DNA of 64,000 bases from Daphnia pulex (Eukaryota; Arthropoda; Branchiopoda; Diplostraca; Daphniidae), in the NCBI RefSeq assembly GCF_021134715.1, contig NC_060023.1, positions 11,346,001 through 11,410,000 of the forward strand. Direction: 5' to 3'. Shown here piece by piece: positions 47,608-58,838 of the stretch. A program made the translations under genes and the position numbers. A model generated the notes under the pieces. It was given only the letters and a program-made list of their open reading frames with translations, searched no databases and had not been told where the DNA came from. Positions within the stretch are counted from its first letter, which is position 1, and each line of letters opens with the position of its first letter.

Positions 47608-48770
47608 TTTGGCAAATACGACAATAACTGGTACACGAAAAGTCGTGCTCTTTTTTCACTCAATTTCACGTTCACGCCTCTGTATTTACATCAGCTGATT
47701 TTTGACAGAAAAAGAAATAAGCATTACATTATTTCGGTGTTTTAAAACTACTGCTTGCTAGCGGCACCTAGCGGTATAAATCGAAGTTTTTAAATAAATT
47801 TCAAAAGTGCAAATATGGAATAAAAAAAGTTTTTAAATTTCAGAAACACATTCAAATATCTGAATATTGTAGCATAGCCGATCGATAATAAAAAATAAAA
47901 TTTGAACCAAACATATCTTTTCCAGTTATAATGAAAATTGTTTTGTTGTTTTCGGCTGGCAGTCAGATTCAGATAAATCTGTCGCAACGAGGGTAGTTAA
48001 TTAATGGTTACAGTACATGTTTTTCACTTCGTCCTACTTTTACTGCTGTCGGTTGTTTGTTTGTTTGAAGGGGAACATTGAAACAGGACGAGGGCACAAT
48101 GCCCATGCTCAGGCCTAGGTCAGGGACCGTCGAAAAGCGGATAGATGTAGGTCAGTTAACTCAACTTATAGCAAAACCTTGACAGCTAGATTCCCACGAA
48201 CCATGAATAGGAGGGTCTTTTTGAGAAGTCAAAAATAAGGTGGAAGCACTTTTCTTTATGGTACATTCGTCGTTTCCCATTCGTTTGCTATTTCTCCGAA
48301 TAAATTTACCCCACGAAACTCCCTTTCCAGTAATTTAGTCGACATATTTTTTCTTGTTCAAGTGGTGAATAGTCATTCACTGCGGATTGCCCGAAGTTCA
48401 GTGCGTATGATGTAGACTATTTCACGATCCACGAAGGTAAATTTACCAATATTTTCTAATTGGTTAGCCTCTTATAGTTATAAAATCAGTTACAAAGCTA
48501 AAAGGTGAAGTGAAACCAGATGAGGAGTATTACAGCAGCATAAATGCGGGTTTTAAAGTAATTGTGTGAACGTGATTTTATCTCGATTTTCATTATCTGT
48601 TGAAGTGATTAAAAAGTGTACAGGAAGAAAATAATATTATCTTTGTACCAGTTTTTTAAAGAACGATAGAAGCTTGCATTAAAGAAATGTAGAGCGCTAA
48701 TCATAGTTATCCAACTCCCCAGTCAAACGCTTTTTGTATAATTAGTAATCGACTTTTGTTCAGAATCGAA
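47608..48770. other. Spacer and probable 5' UTR with intron of the homeobox gene
   Basis: A donor-like CGAAGGTAAATTT at about 48435 and an acceptor TTTGTTCAG at 48755-48763 suggest a 5' UTR intron before the ATG at 48771. No upstream exon with a POU-specific domain was found. GCGGCACCTAGCGGT occurs at about 47760. Confidence 0.4.
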
Positions 48771-51010
48771 ATGGGAAGAAGAATCGCGAAGAAGAGAGGC
48801 CAAAAACGTCAGAAGCGGACATCGATCGAAGGATCGGTGAAGGACGCACTAGACAACTACTTCCACAGTGAACCCAAGCCGACGCTGGAAGCGATTGCTT
48901 CGCTGGCAGACTCTCTCAACATGGAGAGAGAAGTAGTGCGCATCTGGTTCTGCAACCAACGCCATAAAGAGAAAAGAAAGAAGTTGCCCACCACCAAGAC
49001 GCCAGAGTCTCTAACAAGAACACGCTCAGCTGCTCGAATGCGGTTGACTATGAGAAATGAAATCTTGGATGGATCCTCTGAGACAATTAAGGATTGCGTC
49101 GATTCTACTACCAAGAACGATTCGGTTTCAGTTCAATCAACAACAGGTTCTCGTTATTATCAGAAGCAATTATGTCATTCGGTTAAAAAAAATACAAATT
49201 TGAAAATATGTTTTGTCTAGTAGAGTCGAGCGGGATTGATTTCGAACCTCTGGATTCCCCTTTATTACTCCGAATGGACGGTATATGCTGCTTATTTAGC
49301 TTGTACCAATTTACTATTTTCAATTTAACAGTTATTATTTTGTATGAAAGATTGCTTGTTTTTAATGTTGACCCACTTTCTTTTAAAAAGGTTGCGAGGT
49401 TACCAGTTCAACAAATGACGTGGATGAAAGACCCAAAATGTTGTCCAGCTGTCTGCCAGACTCGATCGTACTCACTAGTAACATTTTCACCGGTCACGGA
49501 CCTTCTGGTTTGTTTAACCATTACATTTTCAAGCTCTATCTTGTAACATTAACCTTAATATTCCGTTTTAGAGGATCCGTACGGAAATGGTAGACTGCGG
49601 GGTCTTCTATCACGTCATCTCAAAACAGCGGGAGTAAGCGGTGGCCAAGGTGAAACAATTCGTTTTGCTGAGAGGCTAGTAAAACGGTGCAAACAAATTG
49701 GGAATCGACACAGAGTTGATATGTACGCTGTTCCACTCATTAAATCAATTGGGACATGTCCACATTTTGAGCGATTCTGTTTCGGCAATCCCGATAAACA
49801 AGCAGAGCACCGAACAATTTTGGTGTTGGGTGCCAACAGCAGTTTAATGCAGGCGAAATTCATCAACGGAATTATCAACTTCATCTTCAACGTCAATCAG
49901 GAAGACACATTTCGCTTTCAAATGATGGAGGAAACTGCCCGGAAGAACTGCCTCTCGATCTACGACATCCATTACACAAAAGGATTCCTCATTCCCTATT
50001 CACTAACGATTGTTGTCATCCCTTATTTCGTAAACTCGAAACACAAGGAACAACTTTTAAAGGACCAAAAAGAAGCCGAAATTTTCCAAAAATTTCTCGA
50101 AGACGATGACGGAATCAAGGAACTGGACATGGTCTGTAACGTGATGGGTGAAATCGACATCAACAAATCATTTTTGTCCATATTCGGTAAGGATATCGCT
50201 GAAAGCATCACCAATTTGTTGCCCTTCAATTACTTGCAGGGTGACACTTCATGGAGAGAAGTTAACCAGAGCTTCTTCGACATGTTAACCAGTAGGACTA
50301 CAAAGACACTGTCGCTAACCAAACAAGTTTTAAAAGAGAGAAAAAAGATTGAAGAGGCGGTGATGGAAATCGAATCGCTCATCAAAATCGGACGTGGCAA
50401 AATAGATGAGATGGAAAAGGCTAAACAGATGGCCAACATTTGCGAAGCGCAATGGAATGTTGACAATTTCGAAGTGGAATTGACTGAAAAACTGGAACTT
50501 ACGGATGGGGAATACGCCACCAATTGCAATCTCTGTTACGTAACGTGCAACTCTTCGTTGGTCGTCAAGGAAGAAAACGAAGAGATGGATTGGTCTGCCA
50601 ATTTTCCGGAACTTTACCAACCGACAATGACGAATTTCTGTTCCGTCTGTCCGGAGAAGTGCAGCATGAGCATGCATTCCAATCAACCTTACCGCTGGGT
50701 TTCTGTCAAAAAGGAATCGATGATTTTGCCAGATCGAACGAGAGATGAAGCTAACGTGAAGTGGATGGAAATCAGATCAAACGGACAAGATGCGATCAAC
50801 GGATTGCAAAAGGATCTCTTTGAAAACGGGACGGTTATGCTGGAACAGTTCAAGACAACCTGGGGATGCATCCAGCGGCTGAACGAAATAGCTCTAAACG
50901 GAAACTCTTGCTTGACTCAACGTGTTTTCGATTTCCTCTTCGACGCTGAGCAACATTTAAAAGAACTCGGCTTCGAGCGAGGCTTCGAGTTCCGGCAATT
51001 CAAAATTTGA
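48771..51010 (+). CDS. POU-type homeodomain joined to a degenerate P-loop NTPase-like domain, 663 aa
   Basis: Four exons share phase-1 junctions: 48771-49146, 49221-49280, 49391-49507, 49572-51010. Residues 12-71 form a homeodomain of POU class ([35 protein letters not shown], with Trp48, Cys50, Asn51 and Arg53 kept; position 52 is Gln instead of the usual Arg). No POU-specific domain is present. The two short linker exons are Ser-rich. Exon 4 (about residues 185-663) resembles the arthropod P-loop GTPase-like proteins related to AIG1/septin folds ([65 protein letters not shown]). The Walker A Gly-Lys-Ser/Thr is replaced (GANSSLMQA) and the DTPG switch region is lost (VVIPYF), so it is probably a pseudo-NTPase, with a coiled coil and a Cys-rich C-terminal half. 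The weak point is the exon 1 donor (GTTCTC): reading on gives a 150-aa homeodomain-only protein, so this could be two genes. Confidence 0.6.
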
Positions 51011-53533
51011 GCAACTTGATTTCAATTTTAGTGCGATAAACTCTCCCTATCGATGTTTAATTGTTTTGTTCTGTTGGCGACTCTGGGACGTGTTGCGATC
51101 TATTGCACTTTGTTGTGTATTAGCTACTGGTTTTTTAAATGAATTATTCTTCTGATTTAATTTAATCCGAGCCCATTTTGAAAAATTATGCGGGTTAAAA
51201 GAAAAATGCAATAGGAGAGAGAAGGGCACATTGTCACGGTCATTTTTCTGAATTTAAAAATTGTTTTCCTTTCTCTTTGCAACTATCCAACTATAACTAA
51301 AAGACCCTGACCCTTTTAACCCTTACGTAATGATCGCGAACCATTTCCCATTTTAAGCTTCTTTAAATTTTTGAGTTTCTAAAAAATAACGGAAATACAC
51401 AAACATATCTCAGCCAACTTATGGAAAGATGGCTTATGATTTGTTATTGATGTTTTTTTAATATTAAACATCCTCATTACCCAAGGTGAAACGATAAAAT
51501 GTTAAAGATGAATATACTATATCATTTAAGAAACTCTCATTAGGCTTTCTAGCTAGAAGTAATCTTTACATAATTCTTAGTTTAGTTTAGTAATAATTGA
51601 CAAAATATTTAGGACTTACAGAAGATGATTCTAGTGGGTGTGTCAGTCTAGTGTGTCATGTCAGTTGAAGATGTCAATCGGGAACACTCTGGCTGATGGT
51701 GTTCTGGTTAAAAAAAATGTGATTAAGTTCACTAGATATTTAGTATGGAATAGGAAAAACTTTAATGTAATATCATTTTAATGTTGCATTTACCATGCCA
51801 TGATGGCAAAATATCGGCACAGCAAATGACTGCTTACACCAATGTTTATCATTTCAGCTTCTTAATCTATTTCCCACTCATACAGTACGTTGTCACTAAT
51901 TGGACACTGATCGTAGTATTTTACATTGATAATCACTCTTGTGATTTCTTTGAGTATAAAATTCCAAAAGAACGAAGCTTACATCTCGACACACGTGACT
52001 CCAGTCACTCCACTTGCCCCAATCATGCCCCAATCAATGTCAGCCAACTTACCAAGTGCAACAGTATATTTCCTTACACAAGAAAATAGATTTTAATAAT
52101 TTTAAATAAATCATATGTAACTTTATCAAAGATTATGTATTCTTTCATAAATTTGCCCAGAGAGTTTGCCCAACTTCAAAACATCGCTATACTTGTCATC
52201 AAACACAAAGTCGTGCGATGACCAAAAAAAAGTTTGCGTTTTTATGCTGCAACTTCTGTTTGATGCGACGTAGCTTTTTGAAATTTTGTGGGGACATCGG
52301 CGAGTTGTGTTTCATTTTAGCTTTTAGGTGTAAAAGATTTTAATTATTATAATTTCAGCGGCAAATTTACAGTAATAAAAAAAGAAATTCATTTCTGAAA
52401 TAAGCATTCAAGAAGTTAATGCTGGATTCTAACATAACTGCCTCAAAACTTCGAGATAGACAAGCTTATGTTAACTTCCATCTTATCCTTTATGGTGTAG
52501 CCTCAAAATTATTGAAATGTCATGACTTCACAGTGAACGGTTCTCTGTAAAAATGTTCACTCTTAAAACCGATTACATCATCTAAGATGGGAATTACCTT
52601 TTAGTACTTAGCAAACTTTCTCCAGGTTTGGTTGTCGGTGATAGACTACTAGCAGGCGATATCTACCTATAAAGGTAATCCAAGAAATCGTTGAATAGCA
52701 CCGTAAGTAATCTAAAATCTAAACACAAATTGGATACGGTAAGGTCTGCCAAAAATAGGATTCTGATCCTTTCAAGGACAAATGAAGGTTTTACTTGGCT
52801 CGTAACCTTTCTTCAAATATGTTCCTCAATCAGCTTGAGGCGACCACACAGAGATCTCTGATAATTCTTATTTTTTAGGTCTTTTTTGTTACAAGTTGTG
52901 TTATCAGTCAGTGTTTGTGATAAGGATTCTGCCTTAGCTGAGCCATTGTAAATAAATTAAATAGAGTTGGTTATAAATTACATCATGAGAAGCTTCCGAC
53001 ATTTTCCCTAGCCTTGAGAAATCTAATTAACAATGCCATGAACCATTTTCTACGCCATGTTAGTACCAAATATTCCACTTGCCACGTGCACGATCCTTAT
53101 CATTCTATGAGGGTGATGACGTGTCGTATGTTTAATTTTTTCGGCGATAGCTTTCACGTTCGGTGGGCTATAAAGTTTAATACAAACCATTTTAATTTGA
53201 AAACAATTGAAAAGATTAGGGAATCGATTGATTTGTTTCATCAAAAACTAATAAGGGGAACGCTATGAATTGTAGATAATTAATCCAGTTCTCAAATGTG
53301 TCAAATAATATTGGTAATCTAATTCACCCTTACTTTATAATATCTGATTAAATTCCTGGTCTATCTGATGTTAAGTAAATGAGATTGGCGAGTTCGTTGC
53401 ATCCATCCTTCTTCCTTCGGCAGCCCCGAAGCCAAAATCACCCGAAATCATCGCATCATCAAATACGCCCATGTATAATAATAATATAGGAACCCTATGG
53501 CAAACGGGTGTAGCGGTTAAGCTCCGGACGTGG
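51011..53533. other. Intergenic, no gene recognised
   Basis: AT-rich DNA with short frames only, including a 102-codon frame at 51781-52089 that has no protein-like character. It probably holds the 3' UTR of the homeobox gene and the promoter of the next. Confidence 0.55.
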
Positions 53534-53544
53534 TATATAAATAG
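53534..53544 (+). promoter_or_regulatory. TATA box of the 53.6-kb secreted protein gene
   Basis: TATATAAATAG lies about 110 bp before the start codon. The paralogue at 55.4 kb has TATAAATAG at a similar distance. Confidence 0.7.
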
Positions 53545-53643
53545 TTCATTTGCTTCTTTTGGTTCACCAACAGACAACCGCATCACAGCCAGATCCTCTC
53601 TGACTAAATTCTATCACTTTTCAATAATAATAATAATCAAAAG

Positions 53644-54282
53644 ATGCGTTTCTCCCTTTGCTGCGTGATTCTGTTGGCCGTCGTTGCGGTGAACTACGTC
53701 CAATCCGCCGATCCTGCCAAGAAGGACGAGAATGAAGGCCGAATCTTTTTGAGCACCTTCACAGTCATCCTGTCGACCGTCACTTCAGTCACCACAATCG
53801 GGACCACTACCACCTGCACCACGTCGACATCGGCGTTGAAGACCTGCTCGGTTGGCCGACGTCGTCGCGGTCTCTTCTACGATGACGCCGAGAACCAGGG
53901 ACGTGCCCGTCGTGGACTCTTCTACAACGACGATGAAGATTTAGTCAAGGCGGAATCTGCTCCCGTCAAAAGGTATTATCATTCTTTTTACCTTTTGAAT
54001 TTCGCGGTTGATAATCAAATGTTCTATTGGTGCAGATCGGCCCAGACCGTTGAAGCACCTGCCGCTCCTTCCGTGACCATCGACAAGACCTGGGTCCCTC
54101 TGACCGTCGAGTCCGGTTTCAGCGTTCCCGATGGATCCCCAGTTGCTGGCGGCGCTCGCTTCAAGCTGGCCTACGGGACATCCACCGTGACTTCCACTTC
54201 CACGTCGACGGCCACTCGATCCTTGACGGCCACCTGTGGCAGCACCACCAGCTTCCAGCTTTGCTCAGGCGCCGGCAAATAA
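53644..54282 (+). CDS. Secreted Thr-rich protein with furin-like sites, copy A, 191 aa
   Basis: Exons 53644-53972 and 54036-54282. A signal peptide (MRFSLCCVILLAVVAVNYVQS) is followed by a Thr/Ser-rich stretch (TTIGTTTTCTTSTSALKTC), then VGRRRRGLFYDDAENQGRAR and RRGLFYNDDED. The two GLFY(D/N) segments are each preceded by RxxR, the furin consensus, so a short peptide could be cut out between them. The second exon repeats the Thr pattern (STVTSTSTSTATRSLTATCG) and ends CSGAGK. The 63-bp intron has no stop and is a multiple of three, so retention would add 21 residues in frame. The tandem paralogue downstream has the same structure. The family is not known to me; probably crustacean-specific. 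Confidence 0.82.
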   Translation: MRFSLCCVILLAVVAVNYVQSADPAKKDENEGRIFLSTFTVILSTVTSVTTIGTTTTCTTSTSALKTCSVGRRRRGLFYDDAENQGRARRGLFYNDDEDLVKAESAPVKRYYHSFYLLNFAVDNQMFYWCRSAQTVEAPAAPSVTIDKTWVPLTVESGFSVPDGSPVAGGARFKLAYGTSTVTSTSTSTATRSLTATCGSTTSFQLCSGAGK

Positions 54283-55311
54283 AAAACCACCAATCACCAT
54301 AGTGTTGATTGTGGTCACCTGCTGGACGACAAACGTTGGATGAATTCCCCTCGACAGACATGTTTCTCATTTTTGACCACCTCCATCTATTTGTATTTAT
54401 CCATTTATCAGTCTATAATTACTTTGGAACTTTTTCTTTGCAATACACTGTGAAACAGTAATTTAAAAATACCAATTTGTTCTCGATAAAAGGATAATGT
54501 GGCTATAAATAATAACAATATTAGAATCATTTGAACATAAAATAAGGTGGTACTAAACATGCACCACCAGAAAGAACCGAAGGACACAGTATCTTACATA
54601 ATAATTCGTCAAAATGAATTCGGCAAGAATTGGTATCATTTCGTGTTTTAAACGAGATGCAATATGAACTTATCAAATAACAAATACAACAAATAGTTAT
54701 TCCGGGTTGCAGCACGTACCATAATTATCAATTGTATTCAAATCAAGGACTATAGTTCATGCGCATATGAACGGAAAAAACACTTCCGCTGAGTTCACAA
54801 ATTTTCAAGCGGTATCGTAGTTCAGTTATAAACCCATATTCAAAATTAATTGAATTTTGATACATATGATTCAGATTCTAAAATGAAAATCGCACTGAAC
54901 AACCCCAAAACGATTTTTAAAATGGTATTACGCCATGCAACATGATTTAATCATGAGTTTAATAAAATCACATTTTTTAATGCGTTTTAAATCAATTAAG
55001 AAAATGCGGAGGCAATAAAAATTAGAACCGCAAAAAGCGAATCGAATGAATAATAAATGTGCGCCACGTAGGCATTTAATCATTTCATTCCGTAACGGAA
55101 AAATGATGATGGATGTTGTTTGCGTCTGCCTCGAGTGGTTTCTCTGCAGTTTTCCTTCGTTCCTGATTGGCTCTATAAACGGTACGTGTCGTCGTAAAGT
55201 TAAAATCACAAGATGCGAACGTTTGACACGAACGAAAGGATAAATTTGAAAAAGATAAAAATAGTTCAAAGCCAATCAGCGCTCTGGAAATGATCCAGGG
55301 AAGCGTTTGGA
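54283..55311. other. Spacer between the two secreted-protein paralogues
   Basis: 3' UTR of copy A and the promoter of copy B. Only short frames on both strands; nothing else recognised. Confidence 0.55.
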
Positions 55312-55320
55312 TATAAATAG
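55312..55320 (+). promoter_or_regulatory. TATA box of copy B
   Basis: TATAAATAG about 95 bp upstream of the start codon at 55407. Confidence 0.7.
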
Positions 55321-55406
55321 TCGACTCCTGCCGATTGAAAAATGTACGCCAGTCCATCCTGAAAGCTCACGAACGCTATAACAAATCATTCAATTATCCC
55401 GACAAG

Positions 55407-56055
55407 ATGCGCTTTGAAATTGTTTGTCTGCTGGCTCTGGCCGCAGTTTCCGCTTACGCCACATCACCAGTCGCTCCCGCCCAGCCGGAACGATTTCTCC
55501 TATCCACCGGCACTTTGTCGTTCACCACCTTCACGGTCGTCAAGTACAGCACCACCATCACCACCACTTTTACGTCCACCACCAGCTGCACGACCTCAAC
55601 AGCCGCCCTGACCACTTGCACCATCGGCCGACGTCGTCGCGGTCTCTTCTACGACGAAGCCGCCGCCCAGGGCCGTGACCGACGCGGACTCTTTTACAAC
55701 GACGAAGAGGTCGACAGCAAGGACGGCAGTGTCTTCCTTCCATCTGAAAAGTAATTTTCTTACATCAATTTTCATAATTAAGTGTTTTTGGTGTAACCAA
55801 ATTATTTGTGAATTAACAAGGGCCAGCGATCCAGTCGCCGAGGTGAGCAGCACATCGATCGACGAATCTTCCGTCGTTCCTTTGGAAATTGAAGCCGGAT
55901 TCGCCGTGCCGGAAGGCAGCGGACCCAACCGCTTCTTGCTGGCCATTGGCACGTCGACCATCACCAGTATCATCGTCACCTCCACCACCGTTAGTCTGAC
56001 AGCCTTCTGCGCCAGCACGAGCGGTTTCCCCGTCTGCGGAGGTGCCGGCAAATAA
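55407..56055 (+). CDS. Secreted Thr-rich protein with furin-like sites, copy B, 192 aa
   Basis: Exons 55407-55750 and 55821-56055. It has the same plan as copy A: a signal peptide (MRFEIVCLLALAAVSAYAT), a Thr-rich segment ending TCTIGRRRRGLFYDE, a second RDRRGLFYNDEE, an intron in the same place and phase 2, and a C-terminal domain (PLEIEAGFAVPEGSG) ending CGGAGK. The parts most alike between copies are the RRRRGLFYD and RRGLFYN(D) elements and the terminal C(S/G)GAGK, which points to selection on them. The signal peptides and middle acidic parts differ. Confidence 0.82.
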
Positions 56056-56479
56056 AAATTCAAATTGAATGGCCAATAATCACTACTATACGTTAATTAA
56101 CCGTTTATGCTATTTGGAAATTGATTGATATCGCGTCATCCACTTATATTATACATACATGAACATTTTGTTATTCCTTCTGAATAAGTTAAAGCAATAA
56201 ACATTGAACCAGCATCAATTTCGAATAATTCGTTTGACCATCAAGTGCCAAGAGCTGCTGATAGGCGGAGCCGCTCTACTCGTTGTTACGTAAACAGACG
56301 CAATCGAAAAAAGTGAAAATACCTGCGATAATACAAAATACCGGTACCGGTGAGCTTTAGTGGAAAATGGAACAACTTTAATAGCTGGAACAACTTCTAA
56401 CCGTTTGGATGCTTTATAAAAGCGTTACTAGTCAATTTCACAAGTTAAATCCATTTCTCTGTTTTGCATCTTTCAAATT

Positions 56480-57418
56480 ATGATATTTTCCCACCTGAAC
56501 TTGAAGCGACTCATCAGAAAATGGATTGTGATATTGTCTGTTATCATATTGATATCGTCCATTGTATTTCTCCTTTTCGTATTCGCATTAAAAGTAAGTT
56601 ACGAGCAATTCAATCAACAGATGATGCAACAGACGACAACCGTCAGATCCGCAAGTGGAGAATGCGACTCTTTGACTGATTGGGACGCTCTGCTGGACTC
56701 GGAAACATTGACGGGTGCCCAGCTGATGGAATATTTCACCTGGACCAACAGTTCCTCCTGTCGATTATCCCACGACTTTGGTGGTGAGCTGATGAGGAAT
56801 CCCACAGGAATGGCTGGACAAAAAGCCATTTGCATCGATTCAAAAGTCGCGCCACAACCCGGCAATTGTTTGATCTACTCGTTCGGCATCGGCGGCGAAT
56901 GGTCGTTCGACGAGCAGATGGAACGGTATGGCTGTCAAGTTTACGCATTCGATCCTTCGATGGGCCTGGATCACCACGACCACAGCCCCGCCATCCACTT
57001 CTACAATTGGGGACTCAGCAACCGGGACGAGTTCAACATTTACGAAAATTGGACGGTGCGTTCGCTATCGTCCATCTACGAGACGCTGTCGGCTGATCGT
57101 CACGGCCGTCAAATCATCGACTATTTGAAAATCGACGTCGAGTTTTACGAATGGCTGGCCCTGCCGCAGATCATCGAGTCCGGGATGCTGGCCAACATCC
57201 GCCAACTGGGCATCGAAGTCCATCTGGACCACCGGGATCCGATTGACAAGTACCGCGAATGGGCGAAAATATTACGAACGCTGGAGGGGAAAGGAATGAT
57301 CCGCTTTGATTCGAAATACAATCCCTGGTCGGCCGGCAATTTCACCGAACTGGGACAGTGGGGATCGTTTGGCCACGAAATTGCGTGGTACAACGACAAT
57401 CATTTGCATATTGAATAA
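56480..57418 (+). CDS. METTL24-like membrane methyltransferase, copy 1, 312 aa
   Basis: Single-exon frame. A short cytosolic N-terminus and one membrane segment (IVILSVIILISSIVFLLFVF) make it a type II protein. The luminal part matches the METTL24 / methyltransferase-like family: YFTWTNSSSCRLSHDFGG, GQKAICIDSKVAPQPGNCLI, YSFGIGGEWSFDEQMERYGC, VYAFDPSMG, DYLKIDVEFYEWLALPQII and a terminal GHEIAWYN. YSFGIGxEWSFDE is the family's version of the SAM-binding glycine loop and DVE(F/G)xEW is the FkbM-like motif. The substrate is unknown. Tandem with copy 2 about 370 bp downstream, also intronless. Confidence 0.85.
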   Translation: MIFSHLNLKRLIRKWIVILSVIILISSIVFLLFVFALKVSYEQFNQQMMQQTTTVRSASGECDSLTDWDALLDSETLTGAQLMEYFTWTNSSSCRLSHDFGGELMRNPTGMAGQKAICIDSKVAPQPGNCLIYSFGIGGEWSFDEQMERYGCQVYAFDPSMGLDHHDHSPAIHFYNWGLSNRDEFNIYENWTVRSLSSIYETLSADRHGRQIIDYLKIDVEFYEWLALPQIIESGMLANIRQLGIEVHLDHRDPIDKYREWAKILRTLEGKGMIRFDSKYNPWSAGNFTELGQWGSFGHEIAWYNDNHLHIE

Positions 57419-57785
57419 CAATAAACTTTTGACAAAAAATCAAATTAAAAAGTATTGGCTTCAGTAAAACATTAATAAGTATCGTGATAAGACAAATAAT
57501 GAATAGCAGAATAGCCAGTTAAAATAGTGTTGGGTGAAACTGAAAAAAGAGTAGTCTACTTTGAAGTCTACTTTGGAAAAGTAGTTCTTTGAATAAATCT
57601 CAAGGGTTTATCAATTATACCACGTCAATCTCCATTTATTTTTTATTTATTTTTCTAACATTGCCCACAGAAAAATTCAATTTGTTATTCTCTCTGAAAC
57701 CGTGTTCGGGTTAGACGTTTGATCGCTCTCTCTCTGCTGGGGTTATAGCCAACAGCCCCAGTTCCAATCGCCATTTAAAAGTTAA

Positions 57786-58715
57786 ATGATTCATCCGGAT
57801 AAGCAACCGACGTTCATCTATTTTCTAGTCATCGTTTTCGCATTGACTTTGACCACTTGGATTATCAACAATCGAATATTTCAGAGTCATTTGTGTATTA
57901 GTAGTACCCCCGCGATTTTTAAAAATGACTTTTCAGAAGCAACTTTCAAATCAGCTGATCAAATGTCGGCCAAAGAAATCTTCCGCTATTTGCATTGGAC
58001 CAACAGCACGTCGTGTTTGTTCGCCGTCGATTTCGGTTTCAACATCGTCATGGGCGATCCCATCACGGCTCCCGACGGCCACAAAGCCGTTTGCCTCGAT
58101 CCGTCCGTCTCGCCGGAATTCGACGATTGCCTAGTCTACTCGTTCGGCATCAACAATCAGTGGTCGTTTGACGAAGCCATGGCCCAGTACGGCTGTCACG
58201 TTTTCGCCTTCGATCCTTCGATGGGCGTCGGCGATCACGACCGCAGTCCCTACATCCATTTCTACAAACTCGGACTGGCCGGAAATGAAGATTTACAGCC
58301 ATCCGGCGGATGGAATGTCAGCACCGCTTCGTCCATTTACCAAATGCTGACGCGTCGTCACGGCGACAAAGTCGTCGACGTCATCAAAATGGACGTTGAA
58401 TTCGCCGAGTGGCAAGTGATCCCGCAAATGTTGCGATCCGGATTCCTGGCCGACAAAGTCAAACAATTGGCCGTCGAGATCCATTTCAAACAAGACGATC
58501 CGCTGGAACTGTTCCAGAGTCGCATTGGCGTCCTCCAAGAACTCGAATCGACGTCGTCATTTTCAAATAAAAATAAAAGCGGGAAATTTGTCCGTTTCAG
58601 CTCACGACCGAATCTGTGGCTCAAGCGTCCCATATCGATCCTGGGCGGTCAAGAGGAATTCATCGGACTGGAATTGGCTTGGTACAATTCGAGATTCTAC
58701 GAAGCTGCTGATTAA
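57786..58715 (+). CDS. METTL24-like membrane methyltransferase, copy 2, 309 aa
   Basis: Single-exon paralogue of the preceding gene. A membrane segment (FIYFLVIVFALTLTTWII), then YLHWTNSTSCLFAVDFG, KAVCLDPSVSPEFDDCLVYS, FGINNQWSFDEAMAQYGCHV, FAFDPSMGVGDHDRSPYIHF, DVIKMDVEFAEWQVIPQMLR and a final LELAWYNSRF. All landmarks of copy 1 are kept with many substitutions outside them, so the duplication is not recent. Confidence 0.85.
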   Translation: MIHPDKQPTFIYFLVIVFALTLTTWIINNRIFQSHLCISSTPAIFKNDFSEATFKSADQMSAKEIFRYLHWTNSTSCLFAVDFGFNIVMGDPITAPDGHKAVCLDPSVSPEFDDCLVYSFGINNQWSFDEAMAQYGCHVFAFDPSMGVGDHDRSPYIHFYKLGLAGNEDLQPSGGWNVSTASSIYQMLTRRHGDKVVDVIKMDVEFAEWQVIPQMLRSGFLADKVKQLAVEIHFKQDDPLELFQSRIGVLQELESTSSFSNKNKSGKFVRFSSRPNLWLKRPISILGGQEEFIGLELAWYNSRFYEAAD

Positions 58716-58838
58716 TCATAATTTGATTGTTCTGTTCTGAAATTTTAAGCTGTCAATTAAACCAAATTTCTGTTTTTACGTCTATTTTTTATACAATTTA
58801 AAAAAATATAATTAACCGCCGGACAAGTTCAATTTCAA

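Noticed and set aside
49141-49220. Homeodomain-only 150-residue protein as the sole product
   Set aside because: Not excluded, but three consecutive in-phase junctions to the downstream exons favour the fused model; kept as the alternative.
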